Shown piece by piece: positions 1 to 9,161 of a DNA stretch of 36,854 bases; the first letter of the stretch is position 1; each line of letters opens with the position of its first letter. The notes under the pieces were generated by a model, which was given only the letters and a program-made list of their open reading frames with translations, did not search any database and was not told where the DNA came from. Source of the DNA: CBCPNA01 sp965120415 (GTDB taxonomy: Bacteria; Bacillota; Clostridia; Lachnospirales; CAG-274); assembly GCA_965120415.1 (NCBI GenBank), contig CBCPNA010000019.1, positions 1-36,854 on the forward strand, given 5' to 3'. Made by a program: the position numbers and the translations under genes.

Positions 1-95
1 GCTTTTTAAAAATATTTTATTTTTAAAATAATATTTTTCTTTTGAAAATTTTTTAAAAAATTAAAAATCTTATTTTTTATTTTAAATGAAAATGA

Positions 96-165
96 AAAAA
101 AGCCCTTTAACATATTTGGAAACGGGGTTTTTTCTTACCCCCCAAATATCGTTAAAGAGCCTTTT
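96..165 (-). terminator. Terminator after gyrA
   Basis: A long imperfect inverted repeat (arms 96-119 and 142-165, about 22 pairs with two single-base bulges) ends just before the gyrA stop codon. A smaller hairpin (GGGG at 124-127 with CCCC at 138-141) sits in the loop. Read on the minus strand the stem is followed by a T-run, as in an intrinsic terminator; the plus strand also ends in T's, so it may work in both directions. The AT-rich stretch 1-95 shows no gene. Confidence 0.75.
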
Positions 166-168
166 TAT

Positions 169-2628
169 CTAATTTTCCTCTAAGCTATTATCTACTTTAG
201 CAACAGATACAACCTTAACATCTTCATCTACATTGATAAGCTTTGTGCCTTGTGTCACACGTCTATATGTGCTAATATCTTTTGCCCTAATCCTGATAAC
301 AACTCCTTCTGTTGTTATCATTATAATCTCGTCGTTTTCTCCTATTATCTTAACATCTATAACATTACCTGTTTTTTCTGTTATTTTGTAAGTTTTAAGC
401 CCTTTTCCGGCTCTTGCCTGAATTTTATATTCTGTACTTTCTGTACATTTACCAAAGCCTTTTTCAGAAACGATAAGTATTTTTTTATCCTCTTCAATAA
501 TTTCAGACGCTATAACCTCATCATCTTTATTTAATGTTATAGCTTTAACCCCTGCAGCCCCTCTTGAAAGCTCTCTAAAGTCGTCTGAGCTAAACCTTAT
601 CGCCATACCGTATTTTGTAGCAACAAAAATATCACTTGTATTTTTTATATTTTGTACAGATATAAGCTCATCGTCTTCTTTTAAAGAAATAGCTATAAGT
701 CCACCTTTTCTTATATTTTTAAACATTGATATTTTTGTTTTTTTGATAATACCTTTTTTAGTTGTCATTAATAGGTAGCTTTCTTCTTCATCTTTTTGTT
801 GTTTATAAGGTATAACAGCTGTTATCTTTTCATCCGTTTCTATAGGTATTATATTAACAATAGGTGTACCTTTTGAAGAGCGTCCAGCGCTTGCTATTTC
901 ATAAGTCTTGATTCTATAAACTTTACCTTTGTTCGTAAAAAAGTAAATAAAGCTATGATTACTGCTTAAAAATAGGTTGTTTATAAAATCTTCTTCCCTT
1001 GTTTGCATACCTATTATACCACGTCCACCCCTATTTTGGATTTTGTAGGTAGAAAGCGGTATCTTTTTGATATAATTAAGATGAGTCATTGTTATAACAT
1101 TAACTTCATCTTCTATTAAATCTTCTATTTCTAGCTCTGTTTCGTCTTTTATTATAGTTGTTTTTCTATCATCTGCAAACTTTTCTTTTATACGCAAAAA
1201 ATCATCTTTTATAACTTCTAAAAGCTTGTTATTATCTGCCAAAATTTCTTTCATTTCTTTAATAAAGGCAAGTAACTTTTCATTTTCTTCCAAAAGCTTA
1301 TCTCTTTCAAGCCCTGTAAGGCTCCTTAATCTCATTTCTACAATAGCTTCAACCTGTGGCTCTGTAAATTCAAAACGTTTTATAAGATTTTCTTTAGCTT
1401 CATTTGTTGTTTTGGATGCTCTTATTATGTTTATAACTTCGTCTATAAAATCTAAAGCCTTTAAAAGCCCTTCTACAATATGGGCTCTTTTAGCTGCTTT
1501 ATCTAGTTCAAATTTTGTCTTTCTTTTAACAACATCTTCTTGATGTGCTAAATAATGTGATAAAATTTGTAATAAATTGAGCGTTTTAGGCACTCCATCA
1601 ACAATAGCTAAAAAGTTAATGCTGTAGCTTTCTTGTAAAGGTGAATATTTGTACAGTTTATTTAATATAACATTTGCATTTACATCTTTTTTACATTCTA
1701 TAATAACTCTTATACCGTTTCGGTCTGATTCATCTGAAATGTCTGAAATACCTTCTATCTTTTTTTCTTTAACAAGGTCTGCTATTTTTTCAATCATTTT
1801 AGATTTATTAACTTGATAAGGTATTTCTGTTACAATAATCTTTTGCTTTGAAGAGCTATCTTCTATTTCTGCTGATGCACGCACAGTTATTTTGCCTTTT
1901 CCGCTTGTGTAAGCAAGGGTTATGCCCGATTTGCCAACTATAGTTGCCCCGGTAGGAAAGTCCGGCCCTTTTATAATTTCTAAAAGCTCTTTTATATCTG
2001 TTTCTCTATTTTCATTAATTTTATTATCAATTATTTTTAAAAGCCCATCCAAAACTTCTGAAAGGTTATGTGGAGGTATATTTGTTGCCATACCAACAGC
2101 AATACCAGAAGAGCCGTTAACAAGCAAATTAGGAAATTTAGACGGAAGCACTTTTGGCTCTTTTTCTGTGCTATCGTAATTATCGATAAAATCGACTGTT
2201 TCCTTTTCTATATCAGAAAGCATCTCTAAAGATATTCTGCTAAGCCTTGCTTCTGTATATCTGTAAGCTGCTGCTGGGTAACCATCTATCGAGCCAAAAT
2301 TACCATGTCCATCTACCAGCATATAACGCATAGAAAAATCTTGAGCCATACGGACTAAAGCATCGTATATCGCAGAGTCACCATGTGGGTGATATTTACC
2401 CATTGTTTCCCCTACAATATTTGCACACTTTTTATAACCTTTGCTTGGGTCTAGGTTAAGCTTATTCATAGCGTATAATATCCTTCTATGCACAGGCTTT
2501 AGCCCATCTCTAACATCAGGCAACGCTCTAGATACAATAACGCTCATCGCATATTCTATATAAGAATTTTTCATCTTATCTGATATTTCAGTATCAATTA
2601 TTTTGTCGTAATTTTCAAATTCAGACAT
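169..2628 (-). CDS. gyrA: DNA gyrase subunit A
   Basis: Breakage-reunion subunit of DNA gyrase (A2B2), which introduces negative supercoils using ATP. The N-terminal region carries the typical VSRALPDVRDGLKPVHRRIL stretch (about residues 32-51) and the catalytic tyrosine in RYTE (Y124). The C-terminal DNA-wrapping domain has a GyrA box (QNRGGRG, near residue 540), which separates gyrase from ParC. Length 819 aa is normal. In the quinolone region the serine and the aspartate of GDSAIYD (83-89) are both present, so the common target-site resistance changes are absent. The start is supported by an AAGGGA-like site. It lies 30 bases after gyrB on the same strand, probably in one transcript, with the terminator at 96-165 behind it. 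Confidence 0.98.
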   Translation of the reverse strand: MSEFENYDKIIDTEISDKMKNSYIEYAMSVIVSRALPDVRDGLKPVHRRILYAMNKLNLDPSKGYKKCANIVGETMGKYHPHGDSAIYDALVRMAQDFSMRYMLVDGHGNFGSIDGYPAAAYRYTEARLSRISLEMLSDIEKETVDFIDNYDSTEKEPKVLPSKFPNLLVNGSSGIAVGMATNIPPHNLSEVLDGLLKIIDNKINENRETDIKELLEIIKGPDFPTGATIVGKSGITLAYTSGKGKITVRASAEIEDSSSKQKIIVTEIPYQVNKSKMIEKIADLVKEKKIEGISDISDESDRNGIRVIIECKKDVNANVILNKLYKYSPLQESYSINFLAIVDGVPKTLNLLQILSHYLAHQEDVVKRKTKFELDKAAKRAHIVEGLLKALDFIDEVINIIRASKTTNEAKENLIKRFEFTEPQVEAIVEMRLRSLTGLERDKLLEENEKLLAFIKEMKEILADNNKLLEVIKDDFLRIKEKFADDRKTTIIKDETELEIEDLIEDEVNVITMTHLNYIKKIPLSTYKIQNRGGRGIIGMQTREEDFINNLFLSSNHSFIYFFTNKGKVYRIKTYEIASAGRSSKGTPIVNIIPIETDEKITAVIPYKQQKDEEESYLLMTTKKGIIKKTKISMFKNIRKGGLIAISLKEDDELISVQNIKNTSDIFVATKYGMAIRFSSDDFRELSRGAAGVKAITLNKDDEVIASEIIEEDKKILIVSEKGFGKCTESTEYKIQARAGKGLKTYKITEKTGNVIDVKIIGENDEIIMITTEGVVIRIRAKDISTYRRVTQGTKLINVDEDVKVVSVAKVDNSLEEN

Positions 2629-2658
2629 ACATTATCCCTTTCTTATATTTAACAAATT

Positions 2659-4569
2659 TTAAACATCAAGGTTTGTAACAAATCTTGCATTTTCTTCAAT
2701 AAATTCACGGCGTGGACCTACTTTATCGCCCATTAGCTGATCAAAAATTTCGTCCGCAAGCCTTGCATCTTCTATCGTAACTTTTAAAAGTATCCTTTTT
2801 TCTGGATCCATCGTCGTTTCCCATAATTGCTCTGCGTCCATTTCTCCTAGTCCTTTATAACGCTGGATAGGCTTTAAGCCCTCTTGCCCTATTTCTTTTA
2901 TTATATTATCTCTTTCTTCATCGCTATATGCATAATAGTCTTTTTTGCCCTTTTCTAGCTTGTAGAGAGGGGGCTTTGCAAGATAGACATTGCCATTTTC
3001 TATAAGAGGTGTCATAAATCTAAAGATAAATGTTAAAAGAAGAGTTGTTATATGTGCTCCATCGACATCGGCATCTGTCATAAGCACTATTTTATGATAC
3101 CTTAATTTTTCTATATCAAAATCATCATGAATACCGGTGCCAAAAGCAGTTATCATAGATCTTATTTCTTCGTTAGAAAGGATTTTATCAAGCCTTGATT
3201 TTTCTACATTTAGTATTTTACCCCTTAGTGGTAAAATCGCTTGTGTTTTAGGGGTTCTTGCGTTAACAGCAGAGCCTCCAGCCGAATTACCTTCGACTAT
3301 ATATAATTCACACTTGGAAGGATCCTTTTCGCTGCAGTCTGTTAATTTGCCTGGTAGTCTTGATACCTCTAAAGCCGACTTTCTTCTTACAAGCTCCCTT
3401 GCTTTTTTAGCAGCCTCTCTTGCTCTTGCTGCTATTAATGTCTTTTCTATAATACTTTTGCTTATAGCTGGATTTTCTTCTAAAAAGTATGTTAAATGTT
3501 CATTAAGAACGGCTTCTACAGCCCCTTTTGCCTCTTTGCTACCTAGCTTACCTTTTGTCTGCCCTTCAAATTGTGGATCAGATATTTTAATACTTACGAT
3601 AGATGCAAGCCCTTCTCTAATATCTTCGCCAAAAATTTTATCATTGTCTTTTAAAAGCCCAAATTTTTTGCCGTAATCGTTTATAGTTTTGGTAATGGCA
3701 GTTCTAAAGCCGGATACATGGGTACCACCATCTATTGTATTTATATTGTTTACGTAAGAATAATTATTTTCTACATAGCCATCGTTATGCTGGAAGGCAA
3801 CTTCTACCAAAATGTCGTCTTTACTTCCTTCGCAATAAAATATGTTATCATACATAGGAGTTTTGTTTTTGTTTATGTGAGAAATAAATTCTTTAATACC
3901 ACCTACATAATGGAACACTTCTTCTTTTGGCTCTTCTTCTCTAAAATCGTTTAAAATAATTTTTAGCCCTTTTGTTAAAAAGGCTGTTTCTTGCAAGCGT
4001 TGCCTTAATGTATCGTAATTAAATACAAGCTCATCAAAAATTTGATAATCAGGCTTAAATTCTATTTCTGTACCAGATATAGAATCGTCACAATCTGCTA
4101 TTTTAGTAAGCTTTGTTAATACATTACCTCTGCTGTATTTTTGCTCATAAATACTGCCTTTGTTGTATATTTTAACATTTAGCCATTCGCTAAGGGCGTT
4201 AACAACAGACGCCCCAACGCCGTGTAACCCACCAGAAACTTTGTATCCTCCGCCGCCAAATTTGCCCCCAGCGTGGAGTATTGTAAAGACTACTTCTACC
4301 GCTGGTATATTTTTTTGTGGATGGATACCTATAGGTATACCTCTACCGTTATCTTTAACCGTGATTGTATTTTCTTTATTTATAGCAACATAAATCTCTG
4401 TGCAATAGCCTGCAAGCGCCTCATCAACAGCATTATCGACTATTTCATAAACAAGGTGATGAAGCCCTTTAGAAGAGGTTGAGCCTATGTACATACCAGG
4501 CCTTTTTCTTACCGCCTCTAACCCTTCTAATATTTGTATTTGGCTTTCATCATAATTTTGCTTTGACAT
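2659..4569 (-). CDS. gyrB: DNA gyrase subunit B
   Basis: ATPase and TOPRIM subunit of DNA gyrase. Visible motifs are the GHKL ATP-binding region (EIVDNAVDEA), the glycine loop GGLHGVGASVVNALS, the TOPRIM entry EGNSAGGSA, the metal-binding DADVDGAH and the C-terminal QRYKGLGEM. Length 636 aa is typical of the short Gram-positive form, without the insert found in enterobacteria. Its own promoter lies at 4625-4653 in the 155-base gap after recF, so gyrB-gyrA can be transcribed apart from dnaN-recF. The best ribosome binding site (AAGGAG) is a little far, about 13 bases, from the ATG. Confidence 0.98.
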   Translation of the reverse strand: MSKQNYDESQIQILEGLEAVRKRPGMYIGSTSSKGLHHLVYEIVDNAVDEALAGYCTEIYVAINKENTITVKDNGRGIPIGIHPQKNIPAVEVVFTILHAGGKFGGGGYKVSGGLHGVGASVVNALSEWLNVKIYNKGSIYEQKYSRGNVLTKLTKIADCDDSISGTEIEFKPDYQIFDELVFNYDTLRQRLQETAFLTKGLKIILNDFREEEPKEEVFHYVGGIKEFISHINKNKTPMYDNIFYCEGSKDDILVEVAFQHNDGYVENNYSYVNNINTIDGGTHVSGFRTAITKTINDYGKKFGLLKDNDKIFGEDIREGLASIVSIKISDPQFEGQTKGKLGSKEAKGAVEAVLNEHLTYFLEENPAISKSIIEKTLIAARAREAAKKARELVRRKSALEVSRLPGKLTDCSEKDPSKCELYIVEGNSAGGSAVNARTPKTQAILPLRGKILNVEKSRLDKILSNEEIRSMITAFGTGIHDDFDIEKLRYHKIVLMTDADVDGAHITTLLLTFIFRFMTPLIENGNVYLAKPPLYKLEKGKKDYYAYSDEERDNIIKEIGQEGLKPIQRYKGLGEMDAEQLWETTMDPEKRILLKVTIEDARLADEIFDQLMGDKVGPRREFIEENARFVTNLDV

Positions 4570-4624
4570 AGGCTTTAATACACTCCTTTTTAATTACAGT
4601 TTTACTACAGTATCAATCTTATAC

Positions 4625-4653
4625 AGTATATCACAATAGTTTGATATATGCAA
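4625..4653 (-). promoter_or_regulatory. Promoter of gyrB-gyrA
   Basis: On the minus strand, TTGCAT (4648-4653) and TATACT (4625-4630) are separated by exactly 17 bases, a good housekeeping sigma promoter about 55 bases upstream of gyrB. No other feature fills the recF-gyrB gap (4570-4724). Confidence 0.7.
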
Positions 4654-4724
4654 GAGCTAATATTTCTATTTTTATTGTTTTGTAATATAAATAGAACAAT
4701 GGTTGTTAAATATTGTTATTAAAT

Positions 4725-5807
4725 TTATTTTTCTAATATTTTACCATCTTCTATTTCGAAAATTTTACAATCTGTATTTAAATTTTTAATAACATCTTCT
4801 ATACCAGTGCAAGTTATTATAACTTGTATATCTTTTATATTAGATATTAAATATTTTTGCCTAAATTGATCCAGTTCTGAAAAGACGTCGTCTAAAAGCA
4901 AAACAGGAAAGATACCCTTTTCCTTTTTTATTAAATCTATTTCTGCAAGTTTTGTGCTTAAAGATACGGTGCGTTGTTGCCCTTGTGAGCCAAAATCTTT
5001 TACATTAATATCGTTTATAAAAAATAGTATATCATCTTTATGAGGACCTACAGAAGTTGTTTGATAGAGTATGTCCTTTTCTATAGATTTATTTAATTTT
5101 GACTCAAAATCTTTAAAAGAAACGTTAGGCTTATATTTTATTTGTAAAAACTCTTGATTTTTAGTAATAGAATTATGTATTTTATTTGCTATTTTACTAA
5201 TTTTTTTTATAAAATCTTCTCTTGTTTTAATAATTTTTTTACCGTATTCTATAAGCTGTATGTCCCATGCAAATAGCGTTTCTTTTAAATCATTTTGTTT
5301 AAATATTTTTTTTAAAAGCGCATTTCTATGTTTTAATATTTTATGATATTGAAAAAGGCTATCATAATAAACTTTATTTACTTGACAAAGCTCTATATCT
5401 ATAAATTTTCTTCTTTCAAGAGGTCCTCTTTTTATAAGATTTAAATCTTCAGGAGAAAATATAACAACATTTAATGCGCCAAAAAGCTCGCCTAGCTTTT
5501 TTAAAGGCAAATTGTTTAAGGCAATACCTTTTTTGCTATCTTTTTTTAAATGTATATCTATTTTGTTTAAATAATTATTGTATATAACCTCTATTTTTAT
5601 ATGAGCATCTAGCTTATCAAAATTTATAAGTTCTTTATCTATATGTGTTCTGTGGCTTCTGCCGGTAGCCCCTATATATATTGCTTCTAGCAAATTTGTT
5701 TTACCCTGGGCGTTTTTGCCATAAAATATATTTATACCTTTTTTTAGCTCTATTTCTAATAATTGTATATTTCTGTAATTTTTGAGAGATAATTTTTTAA
5801 CGTACAT
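4725..5807 (-). CDS. recF: DNA replication and repair protein RecF
   Basis: SMC-like ATPase that helps load RecA at gaps during recombinational repair and fork restart. The Walker A site is GKNAQGKTN near residue 31 and the C-terminal signature and Walker B regions are GSQGQQRTVSLSTKLAE and LLLDDVFSELD. Length from the chosen ATG is 360 aa, normal for RecF. The ATG at 5807 is preferred over an in-frame GTG at 5816 because AGGTGA sits five bases before it. It overlaps the end of the S4-domain gene by 11 bases, so the two are probably translationally coupled, as is common in Bacillota. Confidence 0.96.
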   Translation of the reverse strand: MYVKKLSLKNYRNIQLLEIELKKGINIFYGKNAQGKTNLLEAIYIGATGRSHRTHIDKELINFDKLDAHIKIEVIYNNYLNKIDIHLKKDSKKGIALNNLPLKKLGELFGALNVVIFSPEDLNLIKRGPLERRKFIDIELCQVNKVYYDSLFQYHKILKHRNALLKKIFKQNDLKETLFAWDIQLIEYGKKIIKTREDFIKKISKIANKIHNSITKNQEFLQIKYKPNVSFKDFESKLNKSIEKDILYQTTSVGPHKDDILFFINDINVKDFGSQGQQRTVSLSTKLAEIDLIKKEKGIFPVLLLDDVFSELDQFRQKYLISNIKDIQVIITCTGIEDVIKNLNTDCKIFEIEDGKILEK

Positions 5808-6021
5808 ATTTTTCACCTATAACTTTAATTGTGCCAAAATCTTTTACAAAAACAATATCGCCATCTTTTATTTTTTTACCTCTTTGCATACAAACATTAC
5901 CGTTTACGGTAACATCGCCGTTTAAAATAATTAATTTTGCATAGCTTCCTTGCACTGCTATATTAGCTAATTTTAAAAGCTGTTGTAATTTTATAAAATC
6001 TGTATTTATCGTAATTTGCAT
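5797..6021 (-). CDS. yaaA: S4-domain RNA-binding protein (YaaA type)
   Basis: A 74-aa protein made almost wholly of one S4 RNA-binding fold (LQQLLKLANIAVQGSYAKLII ... NGDVTVNGNVCMQRGKKI). Proteins of this type sit between dnaN and recF in most Bacillota; homologues have been linked to ribosome assembly, but the role here is inferred from family and position. The start at 6021 is chosen because AAAGGGGGG lies directly upstream; a longer frame to 6051 would begin without such a site. A terminator-like hairpin separates it from dnaN, and it overlaps recF. Confidence 0.88.
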   Translation of the reverse strand: MQITINTDFIKLQQLLKLANIAVQGSYAKLIILNGDVTVNGNVCMQRGKKIKDGDIVFVKDFGTIKVIGEKYVR

Positions 6022-6050
6022 TATATTCCCCCCTTTATTAAATACCTGCA

Positions 6051-6099
6051 AAAAAAGCCGATTTTCTTATGCAAAGGCTATGTAAAAATCTGGCTTTTT
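6051..6099 (-). terminator. Terminator between dnaN and the S4 gene
   Basis: Arms AAAAAGCCGATTTT (left) and AAAATCTGGCTTTTT (right) pair with one bulged base; on the minus strand the stem runs into seven T's. It lies about 80 bases after dnaN, so dnaA-dnaN transcripts may end here at least in part. Confidence 0.7.
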
Positions 6100-6180
6100 G
6101 TATAATTGTATATATAAATATTGTTAAAATTTAAATAATTAAAATTTATTGTTTATTTAAAGCATAATGTAAATTAAAAC

Positions 6181-7287
6181 TTAATTTATTTTTAAAGGAA
6201 GTATTAAATATTTATAATTATCATGATTTATAGATTTTATAATACAAGGGCTTAAAGAAGACATAAACTCTATATAAACTACTTCATCTTCTATAGCTTT
6301 TAAAGCCTCTATCAAATAGCGTGGATTAAAAGCTATTTTTAAATCTTCGCCTTCTAAATCTATTTTTAACTCTTCTGAAAAATCGCTAAATTCTGTATTA
6401 GAGGTTATTTCTAATATATTTTCTTTTATTTCTAATTTTACTGGATTTTTTTTGTTGTCTCTAGAAATAATAGAGGCTCTTTCTAAACTGCTTAAAAAAT
6501 TATTTTTATTAATTTCTATTTTTGTTTTAAATTCGTTTGTAAAAATTTGTTCGTATTTAAGAAATTCGCCCTCTAATAACCTTGATATTATGATACAGCT
6601 TTCAAGCTCTAGCATTACGCTTTTTTCATCAAAATATATGTTTAGGTAAGCGTCTTCTCTTTCAGGCAATATTTTTATTATTTCGTTTAAAGCTTTAGCT
6701 GGTACAACAGCATCTATATTTGTATCTGTATCTATGCTAGTTGTCCTAAAAGATACTCTAAAACCATCTATAGCAACTATATTAAAGGCCTTTTCTTTTA
6801 TTTCTAAAAGCTCACCTGTTAATATAGGTTTAGATTCATCTAATGATATAGAGAATTTGGTTTGTTTTATCATATTTTTAAATTGCAAGCAATTTATTTT
6901 GATATTAGTGTCTTTTTCTATTAAATTTATCATAGGAAATTCGCTTCCGTTCTGCCCTAAAACTTTGTATTCTATTTTACCACTTTTTATTATAGCTTGG
7001 TTATTTTCTAGAACATTTATTGTTATTTCTTCTTCGGGCATATTTTTAATAATATCAGAAAAAAGCTTTGCATCTAAAGCAACCATACCCTTTTCTATAA
7101 CATCTGCTTCTTTTATATTAGCTGTTTCTATCGCTAGCTCTAGGTCATTAGATAATAACCTAAATCCATCTTTATCTGCTATTAATAGAATACATTCTAA
7201 TATAGGCATAGTTGTTTTATTTGCTACAGATTTTAAAACAATATTAATATTATTTATTAATATATCTTTGTTACAAACAATGTGCAT
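6181..7287 (-). CDS. dnaN: DNA polymerase III sliding clamp (beta subunit)
   Basis: Ring-shaped processivity clamp that tethers the replicative polymerase to DNA and serves as a docking platform for many repair proteins. The 368-aa length and the three repeated clamp folds fit the family; recognisable stretches are the N-terminal LKSVANKTTMPILECILLIA, NDLELAIE and the C-terminal ending YLILPLKIN, a variant of the usual LPVR-like tail. It lies after dnaA on the same strand, with 236 bases between them that hold DnaA boxes. The ATG at 7287 follows AAAGGAGT at a good distance. Confidence 0.97.
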   Translation of the reverse strand: MHIVCNKDILINNINIVLKSVANKTTMPILECILLIADKDGFRLLSNDLELAIETANIKEADVIEKGMVALDAKLFSDIIKNMPEEEITINVLENNQAIIKSGKIEYKVLGQNGSEFPMINLIEKDTNIKINCLQFKNMIKQTKFSISLDESKPILTGELLEIKEKAFNIVAIDGFRVSFRTTSIDTDTNIDAVVPAKALNEIIKILPEREDAYLNIYFDEKSVMLELESCIIISRLLEGEFLKYEQIFTNEFKTKIEINKNNFLSSLERASIISRDNKKNPVKLEIKENILEITSNTEFSDFSEELKIDLEGEDLKIAFNPRYLIEALKAIEDEVVYIEFMSSLSPCIIKSINHDNYKYLILPLKIN

Positions 7288-7423
7288 AATGTTTAAAACT
7301 CCTTTGTGAAATTTATTTATATATATATTAATAATTTAGTAGATATAGTAGTAGGGGGTGTTTATTTTGTTTATAACTTTAAAAAATATAGTTATTAAAG
7401 CAATTATAGCTATTTAATAATTA

Positions 7424-7521
7424 TGTTGATAAAGTTTTTGAAATGTAATTGTTGTCCACATTATCAACATATAAAAATAAAATAAAATTATATAAACACT
7501 AAATAAACATAGTTATTAACA
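7424..7521 (-). promoter_or_regulatory. DnaA-box cluster between dnaA and dnaN (part of oriC)
   Basis: Four DnaA-box-like 9-mers lie in the dnaA-dnaN gap: TTATCAACA at 7424-7432 (minus strand) and 7461-7469, TTGTCCACA at 7452-7460, and TTATTAACA at 7513-7521. Two abut directly. In several Bacillota the origin is bipartite, with boxes on both sides of dnaA, and this arrangement fits. Most boxes here read TTAT(C/T)AACA rather than the classical TTATCCACA. The rest of 7288-7523 is AT-rich and holds no gene. Confidence 0.75.
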
Positions 7522-7523
7522 TA

Positions 7524-8855
7524 TTATTTTTTTAAAATTTTGTCTTTCAGAGATATTAAGTTGTTTTCAAAATTTTTATCTTTTTTTATTTTTTCTTCTA
7601 TCTTTTCTATACCGTGGATAACAGTTGAGTGGTCTCTATCTATAGATTTACCTATGTTTAATAAAGATTCGTTTAATATTTCTCTTGCTAAATACATGTA
7701 AACTTGCCTTGCGGTTGTTATTGGCTGGTTTCTTTTTTTGCTTTTTATTTCGTTTGTCTTAACGTTGAAGTAGTTAGAAACAACTTCTAATATATAGTCC
7801 ATATTTAAAGATACGCTTGTTTCATGGATAATGTCTTTTAGTGCGTTTTCGGCAAGCTCAACACTTATAGAAACGTTAGTAAGGTTAGAATAAGCAATAA
7901 CCCTTGTAAGTGCCCCTTCAAGCTCTCTTATATTGCTTTTTACAGATTTAGCTATAAATTGTGATACTTCTTTTGGTATAGATATTTTTAAAGATTCTGC
8001 CTTTTTTTCCAAAATGGCTGTTCTTGTTTCAAAATTAGGGGTTTTTATATCGGCTATAAGACCTCCAGAAAACCTAGAGCGTAGCCTTTCTGTAAGTGTT
8101 TCTATTTCGTTTGGTGGTCTATCGCTTGATATTATAATCTGCTTGCCCGAATCTTTTAAGTCGTTAAATGTGTGGAAAAATTCTTCTTGTGTTTGAGTTT
8201 TATCAACGATAAACTGGATGTCGTCTATTAATAATACGTCTATTTTTCTGTATTTTTCTCTGAATTCTTTATTTTTTTGTTCACGGATAGAAGATATAAG
8301 CTCATTTGTAAACTTTTCGCAAGATGCATACAAAACTTTAGAAGATGGGGTTTTAGATAGGATATAATTAGCTATAGCGTGCATAAGATGCGTTTTACCA
8401 AGCCCAACATCTCCGTACAGAAAGAGAGGGTTATATATACCAGGGCTCTCAGCAACAGCAACCGATGCTGCATGGGCAAGGCGGTTACTTTCTCCTATGA
8501 CAAATGTTTCAAATATGTATTTTTGGTTTAGGTTGCTTTCTTTAAGGCTTTCTGTTTTGATATATTCTGTATTATCGCTATCGCTATGCTTTTCATAATT
8601 TTGGGCTTCTTCTTGTAAAACAAGCTTAATATCAAGCGCTTTACCAAAATGATGTTCCACAATATTTGATAAAAAAGGCATATATTTAGAATTAATATGT
8701 TCTATATAAAATTTATCTGAAGCTTGCAAAACAAGGGAGTTATCTGTTAAAGAAATAGTTTTTAAATCTTTAAACCATGTTTTGTATGTAAAGTCGCCTA
8801 GCTGTTCTATTATAGAGTTAATGCAGTTTTGCCAACATTCATTTAAACGGCTCAT
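7524..8855 (-). CDS. dnaA: Chromosomal replication initiator protein DnaA
   Basis: AAA+ initiator that binds DnaA boxes and melts the origin. Domain I occupies about residues 1-80 and a variable linker about 81-110. The AAA+ domain follows, with Walker A GDVGLGKTH (148-156), Walker B LLIDDIQFI and the arginine-rich RLRSRFSGG. The C-terminal helix-turn-helix ends in the DnaA signature RDHSTVIHGIEKI. Length 443 aa is normal. It is flanked on both sides by DnaA-box clusters, as expected for oriC and for autoregulation. The start is set by a purine-rich GGAGGC-like site just upstream. Confidence 0.98.
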   Translation of the reverse strand: MSRLNECWQNCINSIIEQLGDFTYKTWFKDLKTISLTDNSLVLQASDKFYIEHINSKYMPFLSNIVEHHFGKALDIKLVLQEEAQNYEKHSDSDNTEYIKTESLKESNLNQKYIFETFVIGESNRLAHAASVAVAESPGIYNPLFLYGDVGLGKTHLMHAIANYILSKTPSSKVLYASCEKFTNELISSIREQKNKEFREKYRKIDVLLIDDIQFIVDKTQTQEEFFHTFNDLKDSGKQIIISSDRPPNEIETLTERLRSRFSGGLIADIKTPNFETRTAILEKKAESLKISIPKEVSQFIAKSVKSNIRELEGALTRVIAYSNLTNVSISVELAENALKDIIHETSVSLNMDYILEVVSNYFNVKTNEIKSKKRNQPITTARQVYMYLAREILNESLLNIGKSIDRDHSTVIHGIEKIEEKIKKDKNFENNLISLKDKILKK

Positions 8856-8904
8856 TTTTTTATTTGCCTCCTAAAAGTTAATAATGTTTAAAATGTTGAT
8901 TAAG

Positions 8905-9077
8905 TTATTAACATAATGTGAATAAAAATGTTTATAACTTAAAAATAAACATATGTTGAAAAATTTTATAAACATAAAAAAGCTTAAAAAATAAATGAAA
9001 AATGAAATTATATAAAGTTATTAACATAGTTTTGAACATTATGTTAATAACTTTGTAATTTTCAAAAGTTATCAACA
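8905..9077. promoter_or_regulatory. Probable oriC: DnaA-box cluster upstream of dnaA
   Basis: The 306-base gap between dnaA and truA holds at least five good DnaA-box 9-mers: TTATTAACA at 8905-8913 and 9018-9026, its complement at 9042-9050, TTATTCACA (complement strand, 8917-8925, a perfect TTATNCACA match) and TTATCAACA at 9069-9077. Weaker TTATAAACA forms lie at 8929-8937 and 8966-8974. Next to them, about 9085-9160 is almost pure A/T and would suit a DNA-unwinding element. This is the best origin candidate, by position beside dnaA and by box density. Confidence 0.8.
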
Positions 9078-9161
9078 TAATATATAATAACAAAATAATT
9101 TAATATAATCAATATTTATAATAAATAAAATTTTGCAAAATTGGTAATATATAATAAAATT

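Noticed and set aside
96..165. Miniature mobile element (inverted repeat) at the left end
   Set aside because: No flanking target duplication is visible, and position and T-runs fit a gyrA terminator.
250..4482. Plus-strand open frames inside gyrA and gyrB
   Set aside because: They lie opposite well-conserved genes, lack ribosome binding sites and show no family motifs; they are antisense shadows.
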